This document shows positions 1 through 5,670 of a stretch of DNA of 5,670 nucleotides, in pieces. Position 1 is the stretch's first letter. The number at the start of each line of letters is the position of its first letter. The stretch is taken from positions 1 to 5,670 of the forward strand of contig CAMZKI010000071.1 in the NCBI GenBank assembly GCA_947311125.1. The letters are read 5' to 3'. Source of the DNA: an uncultured Chlorobiota bacterium. Its GTDB lineage: Bacteria > Bacteroidota > Bacteroidia > Bacteroidales > JAADGE01. Below the pieces are notes generated by a model. It worked only from the letters and a program-made list of their open reading frames with translations, made no database searches and had not been told where the DNA came from. Both the position numbers and the translations under genes were made by a program.

Positions 1-149
1 CAGGTTGTAACATCTGTGGTAACAATAGAATCCAATGTTAAAGCTAAAGGTTTATAACCTGTATCTTTATCAATAATGATTGAAGAATAAGCAGAGTTTG
101 AGATACTTAAAAGTAAAATAGTAATATAGTAAATCAATCGAAATTTCAT
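1..149 (-). CDS. 5' end of a secreted SprB-repeat protein gene, running off the left edge (or a mirrored copy of the start of the main gene)
   Basis: On the minus strand an ATG at 149-147 opens a frame of 49 codons that leaves the window at base 1 without a stop. It begins MKFRLIYYITILLLSISNSA, a clear Sec signal peptide: a short basic N-terminus (K2, R4), a hydrophobic core at about residues 5-17, and a small-residue region around NSAYS that is suitable for cleavage. From codon 13 onward the sequence lies in the left arm and is identical to the plus-strand frame from 165. The next residues are DKDTGYKPLALTLDSIVTTD, the entry to a SprB-type repeat. No Shine-Dalgarno-like site precedes the ATG; the upstream bases TTAATTATAA are AT-rich, which is normal in Bacteroidota. 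This is either a real head-to-head paralogue or the true start of the large gene shown in the wrong orientation by a fold-back. Confidence 0.6.
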   Translation of the reverse strand, partial: MKFRLIYYITILLLSISNSAYSSIIIDKDTGYKPLALTLDSIVTTDVTT

Positions 150-163
150 TTATAATTAATTTA
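115..163 (-). other. Loop carrying the only ATG and signal-peptide start for the SprB-repeat frame
   Basis: The loop holds, on the minus strand, 14 bases of AT-rich leader, the ATG (149-147) and the first eleven codons plus two bases of the twelfth; the arm supplies the rest. Because the two arms are identical, the loop in its present direction completes the leftward frame, and in the opposite direction would complete the rightward one with the reading frame kept (TT from the loop plus A from base 164 gives the Leu codon). The loop is too short to contain a promoter. Only 14 bases precede the ATG before the arm begins, so any promoter would have to lie in the opposite arm, where I see no good TTG/TAnnTTTG pair. 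Confidence 0.75.
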
Positions 164-242
164 ACTTTTAAGTATCTCAAACTCTGCTTATTCTTCAATC
201 ATTATTGATAAAGATACAGGTTATAAACCTTTAGCTTTAACA

Positions 243-3200
243 TTGGATTCTATTGTTACCACAGATGTTACAACCTGCTACGGCGGTAATAACGGCACAA
301 TTACAATTTATGTTTCGGCAGGAACGTCACCCTATCAATATTCAATTGACGGAGGAGTTACATATCAAACATCAAATTCTTTTACAAACTTAGCGTCAGG
401 TGCTTATTCAGTTTATGTTAAAGATTTTTTTAATGTTATAATTTCGGATGTCGCTTTTATAAATCAACCTTCGGAAATATTAATAAGTAATGAAACTTAT
501 ACCGATGTAACGGGTTGTTACGGAAACACAAACGGAACAATAACGATAACAGCATCAGGAGGAACCGGAGCATTGGAATATTCGATTGATAACGGGTTAA
601 ATTATTTTTCTAACGGAGGGAGTTTTACGGGACTTGCAGCCGGAACTTACAATGTAAAAGTAAGAGATGCAAATTTATGCGTCAAATCAGGATCAACAAT
701 TACCGTAAGCCAGCCCCTTGAACTTGTTATTACAGCCGAAAATAAAACTGACGTAACAGGTTGCAACGGCGACAACAACGGTATTATAGACATTATAACA
801 ACCGGCGGAACCCCGACGATAATGTATTCAATTGACGGAGGAACAACTTATTCGTCAGGACATTACTTTTCATCCCTTTCACCCGGGACTTATCAGGTTC
901 AGGTTCAAGATGCTAACGGATGTACAACCTTAGGAAGCAACTTAACAATAACCGAACCCGCTGCCGTTACAATAAACTCTCAAATTGTTTCTGATGTTTC
1001 AACTTGTTTCGGCGACCACACCGGAAGTATAACCATAAACGCATCCGGAGGCACCGGAACACTGTATTACTCTATAGACGGAGCTACGAATTACTATGAT
1101 AACGGAGGAATTTTTACAAATTTATATGCCGGAACATATATTGTTGTCATAAAAGACGATAATTTATGCACGGTTAACGGAGATACTTTAACTGTAGGAC
1201 AACCGTCTCAAATTATAATTGACTCTGAAACAAAAAGTGATGTATCAACTTGTTTCGGAGATTCTACCGGACAAATAACAATTACTGCACACGGCGGAAT
1301 TGCCCCGTTGGAATATTCCGTTAATTCGGGAACAACATTTCAGGCAAGCAATATTTTTAATAACTTACCGTCAAACTCATACAGTACCGTAGTGAGAGAT
1401 GCTAACGGGTGTTCAGTTACAGGGCAAAGCCACTTAATAGGACAACCGCCTTTACTTCTTATAAATGATGTTAACACAACTGACGTTTCGACCTGTTACG
1501 GCGGTAATGACGGAACAATACATATAGTAACAAACGGAGGCGGAACACCTGCTTATGAATTTTCCGTTGACGGAGGAGGTTCGTATTTTCCGAGCAATGA
1601 CTTTACTGCTTTGACGGCAGGAATTTATGACGTGATTGTAAGAGATGCAAATGGATGTACTGACACATTTACAACCAATACTGTCCAAATTTTTGAACCT
1701 CCTCAATTAGTTATAAACTCAGAAACAGAGTCAGACCCTGCTTGCTTCGGAGGAACCAACGGTTCTATAACAGTAAATGCTTCCGGCGGAACAGGACAAA
1801 TAACCTATTCTTATGATAATGGTAACACTTTTTTTACAAATAATATTCTTTCCGGATTATCTGCAGGGGTAACATATAATATTGTTGTAAGAGATGCACA
1901 CGGCTGCGTTACGACAGGAGGAACTCATATTTTGGGACAACCGTCAGAACTTATTATAGATTCTGTTGTTAAACAAAATGTTAACGACTGCTACGGCGGA
2001 ACAAACGGTTCGATAACAATATATGCTCACGGAGGAACGCCGACGTTGCAATATTCTGTTGACGGAGAAATAACTTATCAAACTTCAAATATTTTTTCCG
2101 GTTTATCCGCAGGAAATTATCAAACTTTTGTAAAAGACGCAAACGGGTGTAAAACAGCCGGCAGCTTAATAAATATAACCCAACCGGATATTTTACAGGT
2201 TTCATATCAGTCTAAAAAAGATATTTTAGGTTGTAAAGATGATTTAACAGGAGAAATTCACATAGATTATCTCGGAGGAACAGCACCTGTTGAATATTCA
2301 ATTGACGGAGGAACGACATATTTTTCAAACAACGGAGATTTTACCGGACTTCCGGCAGGAAATTATGATATTATTATAAGAGATGTAAACGGTTGCACGG
2401 CAACAGGTAACCCGGTTACAGTTACGGAACCTGACGAGTTGATTCTTTCCTTGGCGGATAAACAAGATGTTTTATGTTACGGTGATGCTACGGGATATAT
2501 AAATTTGACATCTTCAGGCGGGCAACCCGGATATTCTTTTTCAATTGATAACGGTGTAACTTACAGTTCAGGCTCTTTTTTCAGCGGTTTAGTTACGGGA
2601 AGCTATCAAACATATGTAAAAGACATTTATAACTGCATAAAGCCGGGACCTTTAGTTACCGTTAATCAGCCCGACTCTTTGTCTATAGACTCTGTAATTG
2701 TCGGAAACATTGACGGTTGTTACGGTGACAATGACGGTACTATTACCGTCTATGCTTCCGGAGGGGTTCTTAATTATATGTATTCCGTAAATCAAGGAGA
2801 CTCTTATTTTGATAACGGAGGTATTTTTACGAATTTGTCTCCGGGTAATTATTACATAACAATTTATGACGCAAATGTTTGTCAGGCATTTTGGTATGAT
2901 AATACATTAAATTGGGATACTGTTAAAATAACTCAGCCTTCGCGTGTTCAGATTATGGATATTCAACCCCAAAATATTTCCTGCTACGGTGATAATAACG
3001 GTATTATTACAATTACTGCTTCCGGCGGAACAGGAACTCTCCATTATTCAATTGACGGAGGAGTAACTTTTCCGGACATTACCGGAACTTTTTCAAGTTT
3101 GCCGGCAAGCGGTTATATTGCAAAAGTTACTGATGACAATAATTGTGTCAGCAACTCTTACAATGTTTCAATTTATGAGCCTGATTCTCTTATAATTACC

Positions 3201-4688
3201 GGCATTGTTGCCGAAGACGAGCAATGTGTCGGGTCAGGCGACGGAACAATTACCGTTAATACATCCGGCGGAACATACCCTTTTGAATTTTCGGTTGACG
3301 GAATAAACTGGCAAAGTGATAAAACTATAACAGGTTTAATTCCCGGAACATATACAGTTTATATCAGAGATGTAAATTTATGCTCTGTTTCCGGAGGTCC
3401 CGTAACGATAGGTTCACCGGAAGACCCTTCTCTTTTTGACGTGAGTGATTCTATCGGCTGCAGCCCTCTTACAGTCCGGTTTACCAGAACAACACCGGGG
3501 ACAACATACCTTTGGGATTTCGGCGACGGAACAAGCGTTACCCAAAACGAACCGGTTCATACCTTTATTAACGAAACATTAAATCCTGTTGATTATACGG
3601 TTACGGCTTATTCTGCTTCGCCCAATAATTGTTTGGACACGGCACAGAGAATTATAAGAGTATATCCGCAGCCGCAATTAGTTTTTACGGCTTCACCGGA
3701 AACTCTTTATTTCCCGCAATCAACAGTTACAATAGAAAATCAAAGTCCGGGAGGCTATACAAATTATTTTTGGGATTTCGGAGACGGAACTACAACAACT
3801 GATGAACAGCCTGGCTCCCACACTTATCCCGACTGCGGAAGTTATGACATTACTTTATCGGCAGATAATGTCTGGTGTTCGGATACGATTACAAAAACCA
3901 TTCTTGTTACGGCAAGGCAACCTGAAGCAATATTCAGTGTTGACACCACACAATCTTGTGTGCCTGTTACAATAAATTTTGATAATCAATCATTATTCAT
4001 TGATACTTTTGAATGGAATTTGGGAGACGGAACGATTATATATGATGACAATTTCTCTTATACGTACAATACTCCCGGCGAATATAATGTTACTCTTAAT
4101 GTAGCGGGTTATTGTAACACTTACGACTCTTCAGATACCGTAATTTATGTCTATCAAAGTCCTGTTGTTAATTTTGACGTTATTCCGGATACGGTAATGC
4201 TGCCGGGGCAGCCCATACATTGCAGCAATCAAAGTTCTGATGATGCTGATTTATTTTATTGGGAATTCGGGGACGGAGGCACATCCGAAGATGAAAATCC
4301 TATCTATATTTATACGGCTCCGGGTACTTATGACATTAAACTTACCGTAACATCCGTAAATAAATGTGTTGATTCCCTGACTTTAACCGCTCAGGTTATA
4401 GTTCTTCCGGAAGGACATATAGAATTTCCGAATGCTTTTACTCCTAACGGAGACGGAAATAATGATATTTTCGGAGCTTCATCTTACGAATCGGTAAAAA
4501 CCTTTGAGATGTATATTTATAACAGGTGGGGCGAGCAAATGTTTTATACCGATGATATAACGAAAGGTTGGACAGGCTTTTTTAACGGTAAACTCGTGCT
4601 GCAAGATGTCTATGTTTGGCGGGCAAGCGGTGTTTTTCTTAACGGAACACCTTTTGAAATTGCCGGAAGCGTTACTTTATTAAGGTAA
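243..4688 (+). CDS. Large T9SS-exported surface protein: 13 SprB-like repeats, four PKD domains, type B sorting domain (start displaced)
   Basis: This is a predicted cell-surface or secreted adhesin-like protein, related in design to SprB, the gliding adhesin of Flavobacterium johnsoniae, but much shorter and not necessarily its orthologue. Counting residues from the TTG at 243 (1481 aa), repeats occupy about 5-1065, each with a CYGxxxGxI-type opening, a YSIDGG-type centre and a DANGC-type ending. Four PKD domains follow at about 1070-1387, with WDFGDGT or variants at 1091, 1177, 1258 and 1340. A C-terminal sorting domain spans about 1392-1481, with FPNAFTPNGDG, YNRWGEQMF and a final VTLLR. 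The start is not credible: TTG at 243 has no ribosome-binding site and lies downstream of a partial signal peptide. The frame is open back to 165 (LLSISNSAYSS), where TAA at 162-164 cuts it. The intact form would start with the ATG found inverted at 149-147 and be 1519 residues long. Binding partner and role in gliding are unknown. Confidence 0.9.
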   Translation: MDSIVTTDVTTCYGGNNGTITIYVSAGTSPYQYSIDGGVTYQTSNSFTNLASGAYSVYVKDFFNVIISDVAFINQPSEILISNETYTDVTGCYGNTNGTITITASGGTGALEYSIDNGLNYFSNGGSFTGLAAGTYNVKVRDANLCVKSGSTITVSQPLELVITAENKTDVTGCNGDNNGIIDIITTGGTPTIMYSIDGGTTYSSGHYFSSLSPGTYQVQVQDANGCTTLGSNLTITEPAAVTINSQIVSDVSTCFGDHTGSITINASGGTGTLYYSIDGATNYYDNGGIFTNLYAGTYIVVIKDDNLCTVNGDTLTVGQPSQIIIDSETKSDVSTCFGDSTGQITITAHGGIAPLEYSVNSGTTFQASNIFNNLPSNSYSTVVRDANGCSVTGQSHLIGQPPLLLINDVNTTDVSTCYGGNDGTIHIVTNGGGTPAYEFSVDGGGSYFPSNDFTALTAGIYDVIVRDANGCTDTFTTNTVQIFEPPQLVINSETESDPACFGGTNGSITVNASGGTGQITYSYDNGNTFFTNNILSGLSAGVTYNIVVRDAHGCVTTGGTHILGQPSELIIDSVVKQNVNDCYGGTNGSITIYAHGGTPTLQYSVDGEITYQTSNIFSGLSAGNYQTFVKDANGCKTAGSLINITQPDILQVSYQSKKDILGCKDDLTGEIHIDYLGGTAPVEYSIDGGTTYFSNNGDFTGLPAGNYDIIIRDVNGCTATGNPVTVTEPDELILSLADKQDVLCYGDATGYINLTSSGGQPGYSFSIDNGVTYSSGSFFSGLVTGSYQTYVKDIYNCIKPGPLVTVNQPDSLSIDSVIVGNIDGCYGDNDGTITVYASGGVLNYMYSVNQGDSYFDNGGIFTNLSPGNYYITIYDANVCQAFWYDNTLNWDTVKITQPSRVQIMDIQPQNISCYGDNNGIITITASGGTGTLHYSIDGGVTFPDITGTFSSLPASGYIAKVTDDNNCVSNSYNVSIYEPDSLIITGIVAEDEQCVGSGDGTITVNTSGGTYPFEFSVDGINWQSDKTITGLIPGTYTVYIRDVNLCSVSGGPVTIGSPEDPSLFDVSDSIGCSPLTVRFTRTTPGTTYLWDFGDGTSVTQNEPVHTFINETLNPVDYTVTAYSASPNNCLDTAQRIIRVYPQPQLVFTASPETLYFPQSTVTIENQSPGGYTNYFWDFGDGTTTTDEQPGSHTYPDCGSYDITLSADNVWCSDTITKTILVTARQPEAIFSVDTTQSCVPVTINFDNQSLFIDTFEWNLGDGTIIYDDNFSYTYNTPGEYNVTLNVAGYCNTYDSSDTVIYVYQSPVVNFDVIPDTVMLPGQPIHCSNQSSDDADLFYWEFGDGGTSEDENPIYIYTAPGTYDIKLTVTSVNKCVDSLTLTAQVIVLPEGHIEFPNAFTPNGDGNNDIFGASSYESVKTFEMYIYNRWGEQMFYTDDITKGWTGFFNGKLVLQDVYVWRASGVFLNGTPFEIAGSVTLLR
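255..3440 (+). repeat. 13 tandem SprB-like repeats of about 81 residues
   Basis: The repeats are in frame. Their openings (the Asp or Asn of DVxxC or its equivalent) fall at 264, 504, 750, 993, 1239, 1482, 1734, 1977, 2220, 2466, 2706, 2973 and 3216. The period is 240-252 bases, except 267 for repeat 11. The consensus is roughly DVxxCYGxxxGxIxIxASGGT, YSIDGGxTY, a short F-x-x-L-x-x-G-x-Y turn, VxVRDANGC, then TVxQPxxLxI. This fits the SprB repeat family, in which such units form extended beta-rich stalks in surface adhesins. Units are clearly diverged from one another in protein sequence, so the array is not a fresh expansion, although short stretches of DNA are identical (see findings). Exact unit boundaries are my choice. 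Confidence 0.9.
3450..4403 (+). other. Four PKD domains in the large protein
   Basis: These domains separate the repeat stalk from the sorting domain. Each has the PKD hallmark: WDFGDGT (codons from 3513), WDFGDGT (from 3771), WNLGDGT (from 4014) and WEFGDGG (from 4260). Each is followed 15-30 residues later by a Y- or H-containing strand such as YNTPGEYNVTL or YTAPGTYDIKL. Approximate residue spans are 1070-1143, 1144-1225, 1226-1306 and 1307-1387. PKD domains are Ig-like beta-sandwich modules common in Bacteroidota surface proteins, where they act as spacers or in glycan and protein contacts; which applies here cannot be read from the sequence. Confidence 0.88.
4416..4685 (+). other. C-terminal type B sorting domain of the type IX secretion system
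   Basis: The last 90 or so residues match the gliding-motility-associated C-terminal domain (CHU_C, or T9SS type B). In order they show FPNAFTPNGDGNND, then a strand with MYIYNRWGEQMF, GWTGFFNGK, VYVWRASG and a terminal GSVTLLR. The family is about 85-90 residues long, so the domain is complete. It directs transport across the outer membrane through T9SS; type B substrates such as SprB generally depend on a PorP/SprF-like partner. No SprF-like gene lies in this window, although such genes often adjoin SprB-type genes. Confidence 0.93.
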
Positions 4689-4715
4689 AATAACATAATA
4701 CCGAAAAAAATTTAC
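4689..4715. other. Short gap between convergent genes, no terminator seen
   Basis: The gap is 27 AT-rich bases with a run of seven A at 4704-4710. I see no stem-loop here that would serve as an intrinsic terminator for either gene. Transcripts of the two genes may therefore overlap, or termination may use another mechanism. Confidence 0.6.
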
Positions 4716-5399
4716 TCACTGTTCAATAATTCTGACTTCCGTTCGGCGGTTTAACCGTTTACCTTCGGGAGTTGAATTTGAAGCAACGGGTTGTGTCTCT
4801 CCGTAGCCTTTAGCAATAAGTCTGTTTCCTTGCACTCCTTTTTTTATAAGGTAGTTTCTCACTGTTTCTGCACGTCTTTGAGATAGAACCAGATTTTTAT
4901 CAGCATCTCCGTCGCTGTCAGTATGTCCGGCAAGTTCAATTTTTAAAGTCTTTTTATATTGCATAAACTCTGCAAGCTCATTTAAAGATTTGTAAGAACT
5001 TGGTTTTAAAATTGCTTTACCCGTATCAAAATGCACATCTTTCAGAGTGTAAGTTTTAGGAAGCTCGTATGAAATAACAATATCAAATTCCATATCATAG
5101 TCTGCATCGGCAATATTAACTGCCGTATAATTCATATCCTGATCGAACGATTTAATTTTAATTTCATACTCAGAACCGTTAGGTAACGTAATTTTAAATT
5201 TCCCCTTATCATCCGAAATTTCTGAGTATATTTTACCTGTTTTTTTACTGACAAAATAAATCTTATCTCCCGGACTCGGATTTTTTTTCATATCAGTTAC
5301 TGTTACGTTAAGCACAGAATAATGTCCCGTATTTTGAGAAATTCCGCTAAATGTTAAAAATATGAAGGTAATTACCGATATCTCTTTTAAAGTACTCAT
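4716..5399 (-). CDS. Secreted OmpA-family protein with a peptidoglycan-binding domain
   Basis: This is probably a periplasmic or outer-membrane-associated protein that grips peptidoglycan. I chose the ATG at 5399 (227 aa), because it gives a normal signal peptide (MSTLKEISVITFIFLTFSG, cleavage near SQ). An in-frame ATG at 5438 would add 13 residues before it and is less likely. Numbered from the chosen start, residues about 30-90 form a small beta-rich region resembling carboxypeptidase-regulatory or transthyretin-like domains (TVTDMKKNPSPGDKIYF, then DDKGKFKITLPNG). Residues about 118-226 are the OmpA C-terminal domain: VHFDTGKAIL, GHTDSDGD, LSQRRAETVRNYL, GYGETQP and NRRTEVRI. The Asp in GHTD and the Arg in LSQRRA correspond to the residues that bind diaminopimelate in this family. 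There is no beta-barrel, no TPR region and no lipobox cysteine, so it is neither a classical OmpA porin nor an obvious PorE. It converges on the large gene with 27 bases between the stop codons. Confidence 0.9.
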   Translation of the reverse strand: MSTLKEISVITFIFLTFSGISQNTGHYSVLNVTVTDMKKNPSPGDKIYFVSKKTGKIYSEISDDKGKFKITLPNGSEYEIKIKSFDQDMNYTAVNIADADYDMEFDIVISYELPKTYTLKDVHFDTGKAILKPSSYKSLNELAEFMQYKKTLKIELAGHTDSDGDADKNLVLSQRRAETVRNYLIKKGVQGNRLIAKGYGETQPVASNSTPEGKRLNRRTEVRIIEQ

Positions 5400-5486
5400 A
5401 ATCTTTGATATTAATATTCCGTAAATATAACCATACAATTTTTAAAGGACAAGCAATTTCATCACAATAAAAAAATAATATAAAGG

Positions 5487-5494
5487 CAAAAGTA
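5487..5494 (-). promoter_or_regulatory. Candidate Bacteroidota-type -7 element for the OmpA-family gene
   Basis: Read on the minus strand, bases 5494-5487 are TACTTTTG, a full match to the TAnnTTTG element used by the main sigma factor of Bacteroidota. About 18 bases further upstream there is only TTA (5515-5513), a weak stand-in for the usual TTG at -33. Transcription would begin near 5480, giving a leader of about 80 bases to the ATG at 5399. The assignment rests on the motif and its position only. Confidence 0.45.
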
Positions 5495-5554
5495 ATTATG
5501 ATAAAATGTTACTAACTGATAAGAGTTTTAATTTTTAACTAAAATATTATAATT

Positions 5555-5670
5555 ATGAGTTATTACATAAGTAAAACAGTTAGCTTAGATTTTGAGTCTG
5601 CAACACAAAAAATTACGGATGAATTAAAAAAAGAAGGATTCGGTATTGTGTCTCAACTTGATACGCATAA
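5555..5670 (+). CDS. DUF302 family protein, N-terminal part only
   Basis: ATG at 5555 opens a frame of 38 complete codons that leaves the window at 5670. It begins MSYYISKTVSLDF and continues with ATQKITDELKKEGFGIVSQ, then LDTH. This matches the start of the DUF302 (TT1751-like) family: a YY-x-SKTV strand, an amphipathic helix with ExLKKEGFG, then a strand ending in a D that usually continues into an LKEKL helix. Family members are small, cytoplasmic, single-domain proteins of about 130 residues with no settled function. The gene diverges from the OmpA-family gene across 155 bases. I see no purine-rich ribosome-binding site; the bases before the ATG (AAAATATTATAATT) are AT-rich, as is usual in Bacteroidota. 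The nearest -7-like sequence on this strand, TAATTTTT at 5529-5536, lacks the final G and I do not call it. Confidence 0.82.
   Translation, partial: MSYYISKTVSLDFESATQKITDELKKEGFGIVSQLDTH

Larger units (their letters stand above)
1..277. repeat. 114-bp perfect inverted repeat with a 49-bp loop
   Basis: Bases 1-114 are the exact reverse complement of bases 164-277; the loop is 115-163. One mismatched pair (115 with 163) is followed by four more pairing bases (116-119 with 159-162), after which the symmetry ends. The left arm matches right up to base 1, so its true outer end cannot be seen. The right arm lies within coding sequence and ends inside the cysteine codon of the first SprB repeat (276-278). 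Perfect identity, including synonymous positions, means either a very recent event, ongoing gene conversion, or an assembly or library fold-back at a contig end. The match itself is certain; its biological reality is not. Confidence 0.97.

Noticed and set aside
48..60. Small near-palindrome AGGTTTATAACCT, mirrored at 218-230, as a possible recombinase core site
   Set aside because: It has only five paired bases around a 3-base centre and lies inside coding sequence; the longer arms already explain its duplication.
150..277. Possible promoter for the leftward frame, with TATCTTTA in the right arm on the minus strand as a -7 element
   Set aside because: It lacks the final G of TAnnTTTG, has no TTG at the proper distance, and lies in what is coding sequence on the other strand.
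1452..1706. Antisense open frame of 84 codons within the repeat region
   Set aside because: It is a shadow of the repeat-coding strand: no recognisable domain, low-complexity Cys/Ser-rich composition mirroring the sense codons, and the sense protein is strongly supported.
1981..2205. Antisense open frame of 74 codons within repeat 8
   Set aside because: It is likewise a by-product of sense codon use, with no family resemblance and no promoter or ribosome-binding site.
243..4688. Naming the large gene sprB
   Set aside because: The domain types agree, but the repeats and sorting domain are shared by many unrelated T9SS cargo proteins; the length and neighbours do not support orthology.
4689..4715. 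A-run between the convergent genes as a bidirectional terminator
   Set aside because: There is no flanking stem; an A/T run alone does not support a terminator.

Overview
The window looks like the genome of a member of the Bacteroidota. It is AT-rich. Its main gene carries SprB-type repeats, PKD domains and a C-terminal type B sorting domain of the type IX secretion system (T9SS), a combination largely confined to that phylum. The best promoter candidate also has the Bacteroidota-type TAnnTTTG form. No RNA gene, CRISPR array, transposase or plasmid feature is visible.

Layout. Positions 1-277 form a perfect 114-bp inverted repeat (1-114 and 164-277) around a 49-bp loop. The loop holds an ATG and the first part of a signal peptide, both reading leftward on the minus strand. 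A very large plus-strand frame follows, open from 165 and closed at 4688. It encodes 13 tandem SprB-like repeats of about 81 residues, four PKD domains and the sorting domain. Converging on it after a 27-base gap is a minus-strand gene (4716-5399) for a secreted protein with an OmpA-type peptidoglycan-binding domain. Diverging from that gene is the start of a plus-strand DUF302 gene (5555 to the window end).

How the parts relate. The large protein is expected to be exported through the inner membrane by Sec and then across the outer membrane by T9SS, to sit on or leave the cell surface as an adhesin-like filament. The OmpA-like protein would sit in the periplasm, bound to the cell wall. Nothing ties the two together beyond adjacency, and they are on opposite strands.

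The most notable point is the left end. As written, the large gene has no credible start: its plus-strand frame is cut by a TAA at 162-164, inside the signal peptide. The missing start and signal peptide lie in the loop, in the opposite orientation, and run without interruption into the left arm. Reading the loop the other way round would give an intact protein of 1519 residues. Either this is a fold-back artefact at a contig end, which I think more likely, or it is an invertible start cassette shared by two head-to-head surface-protein genes.
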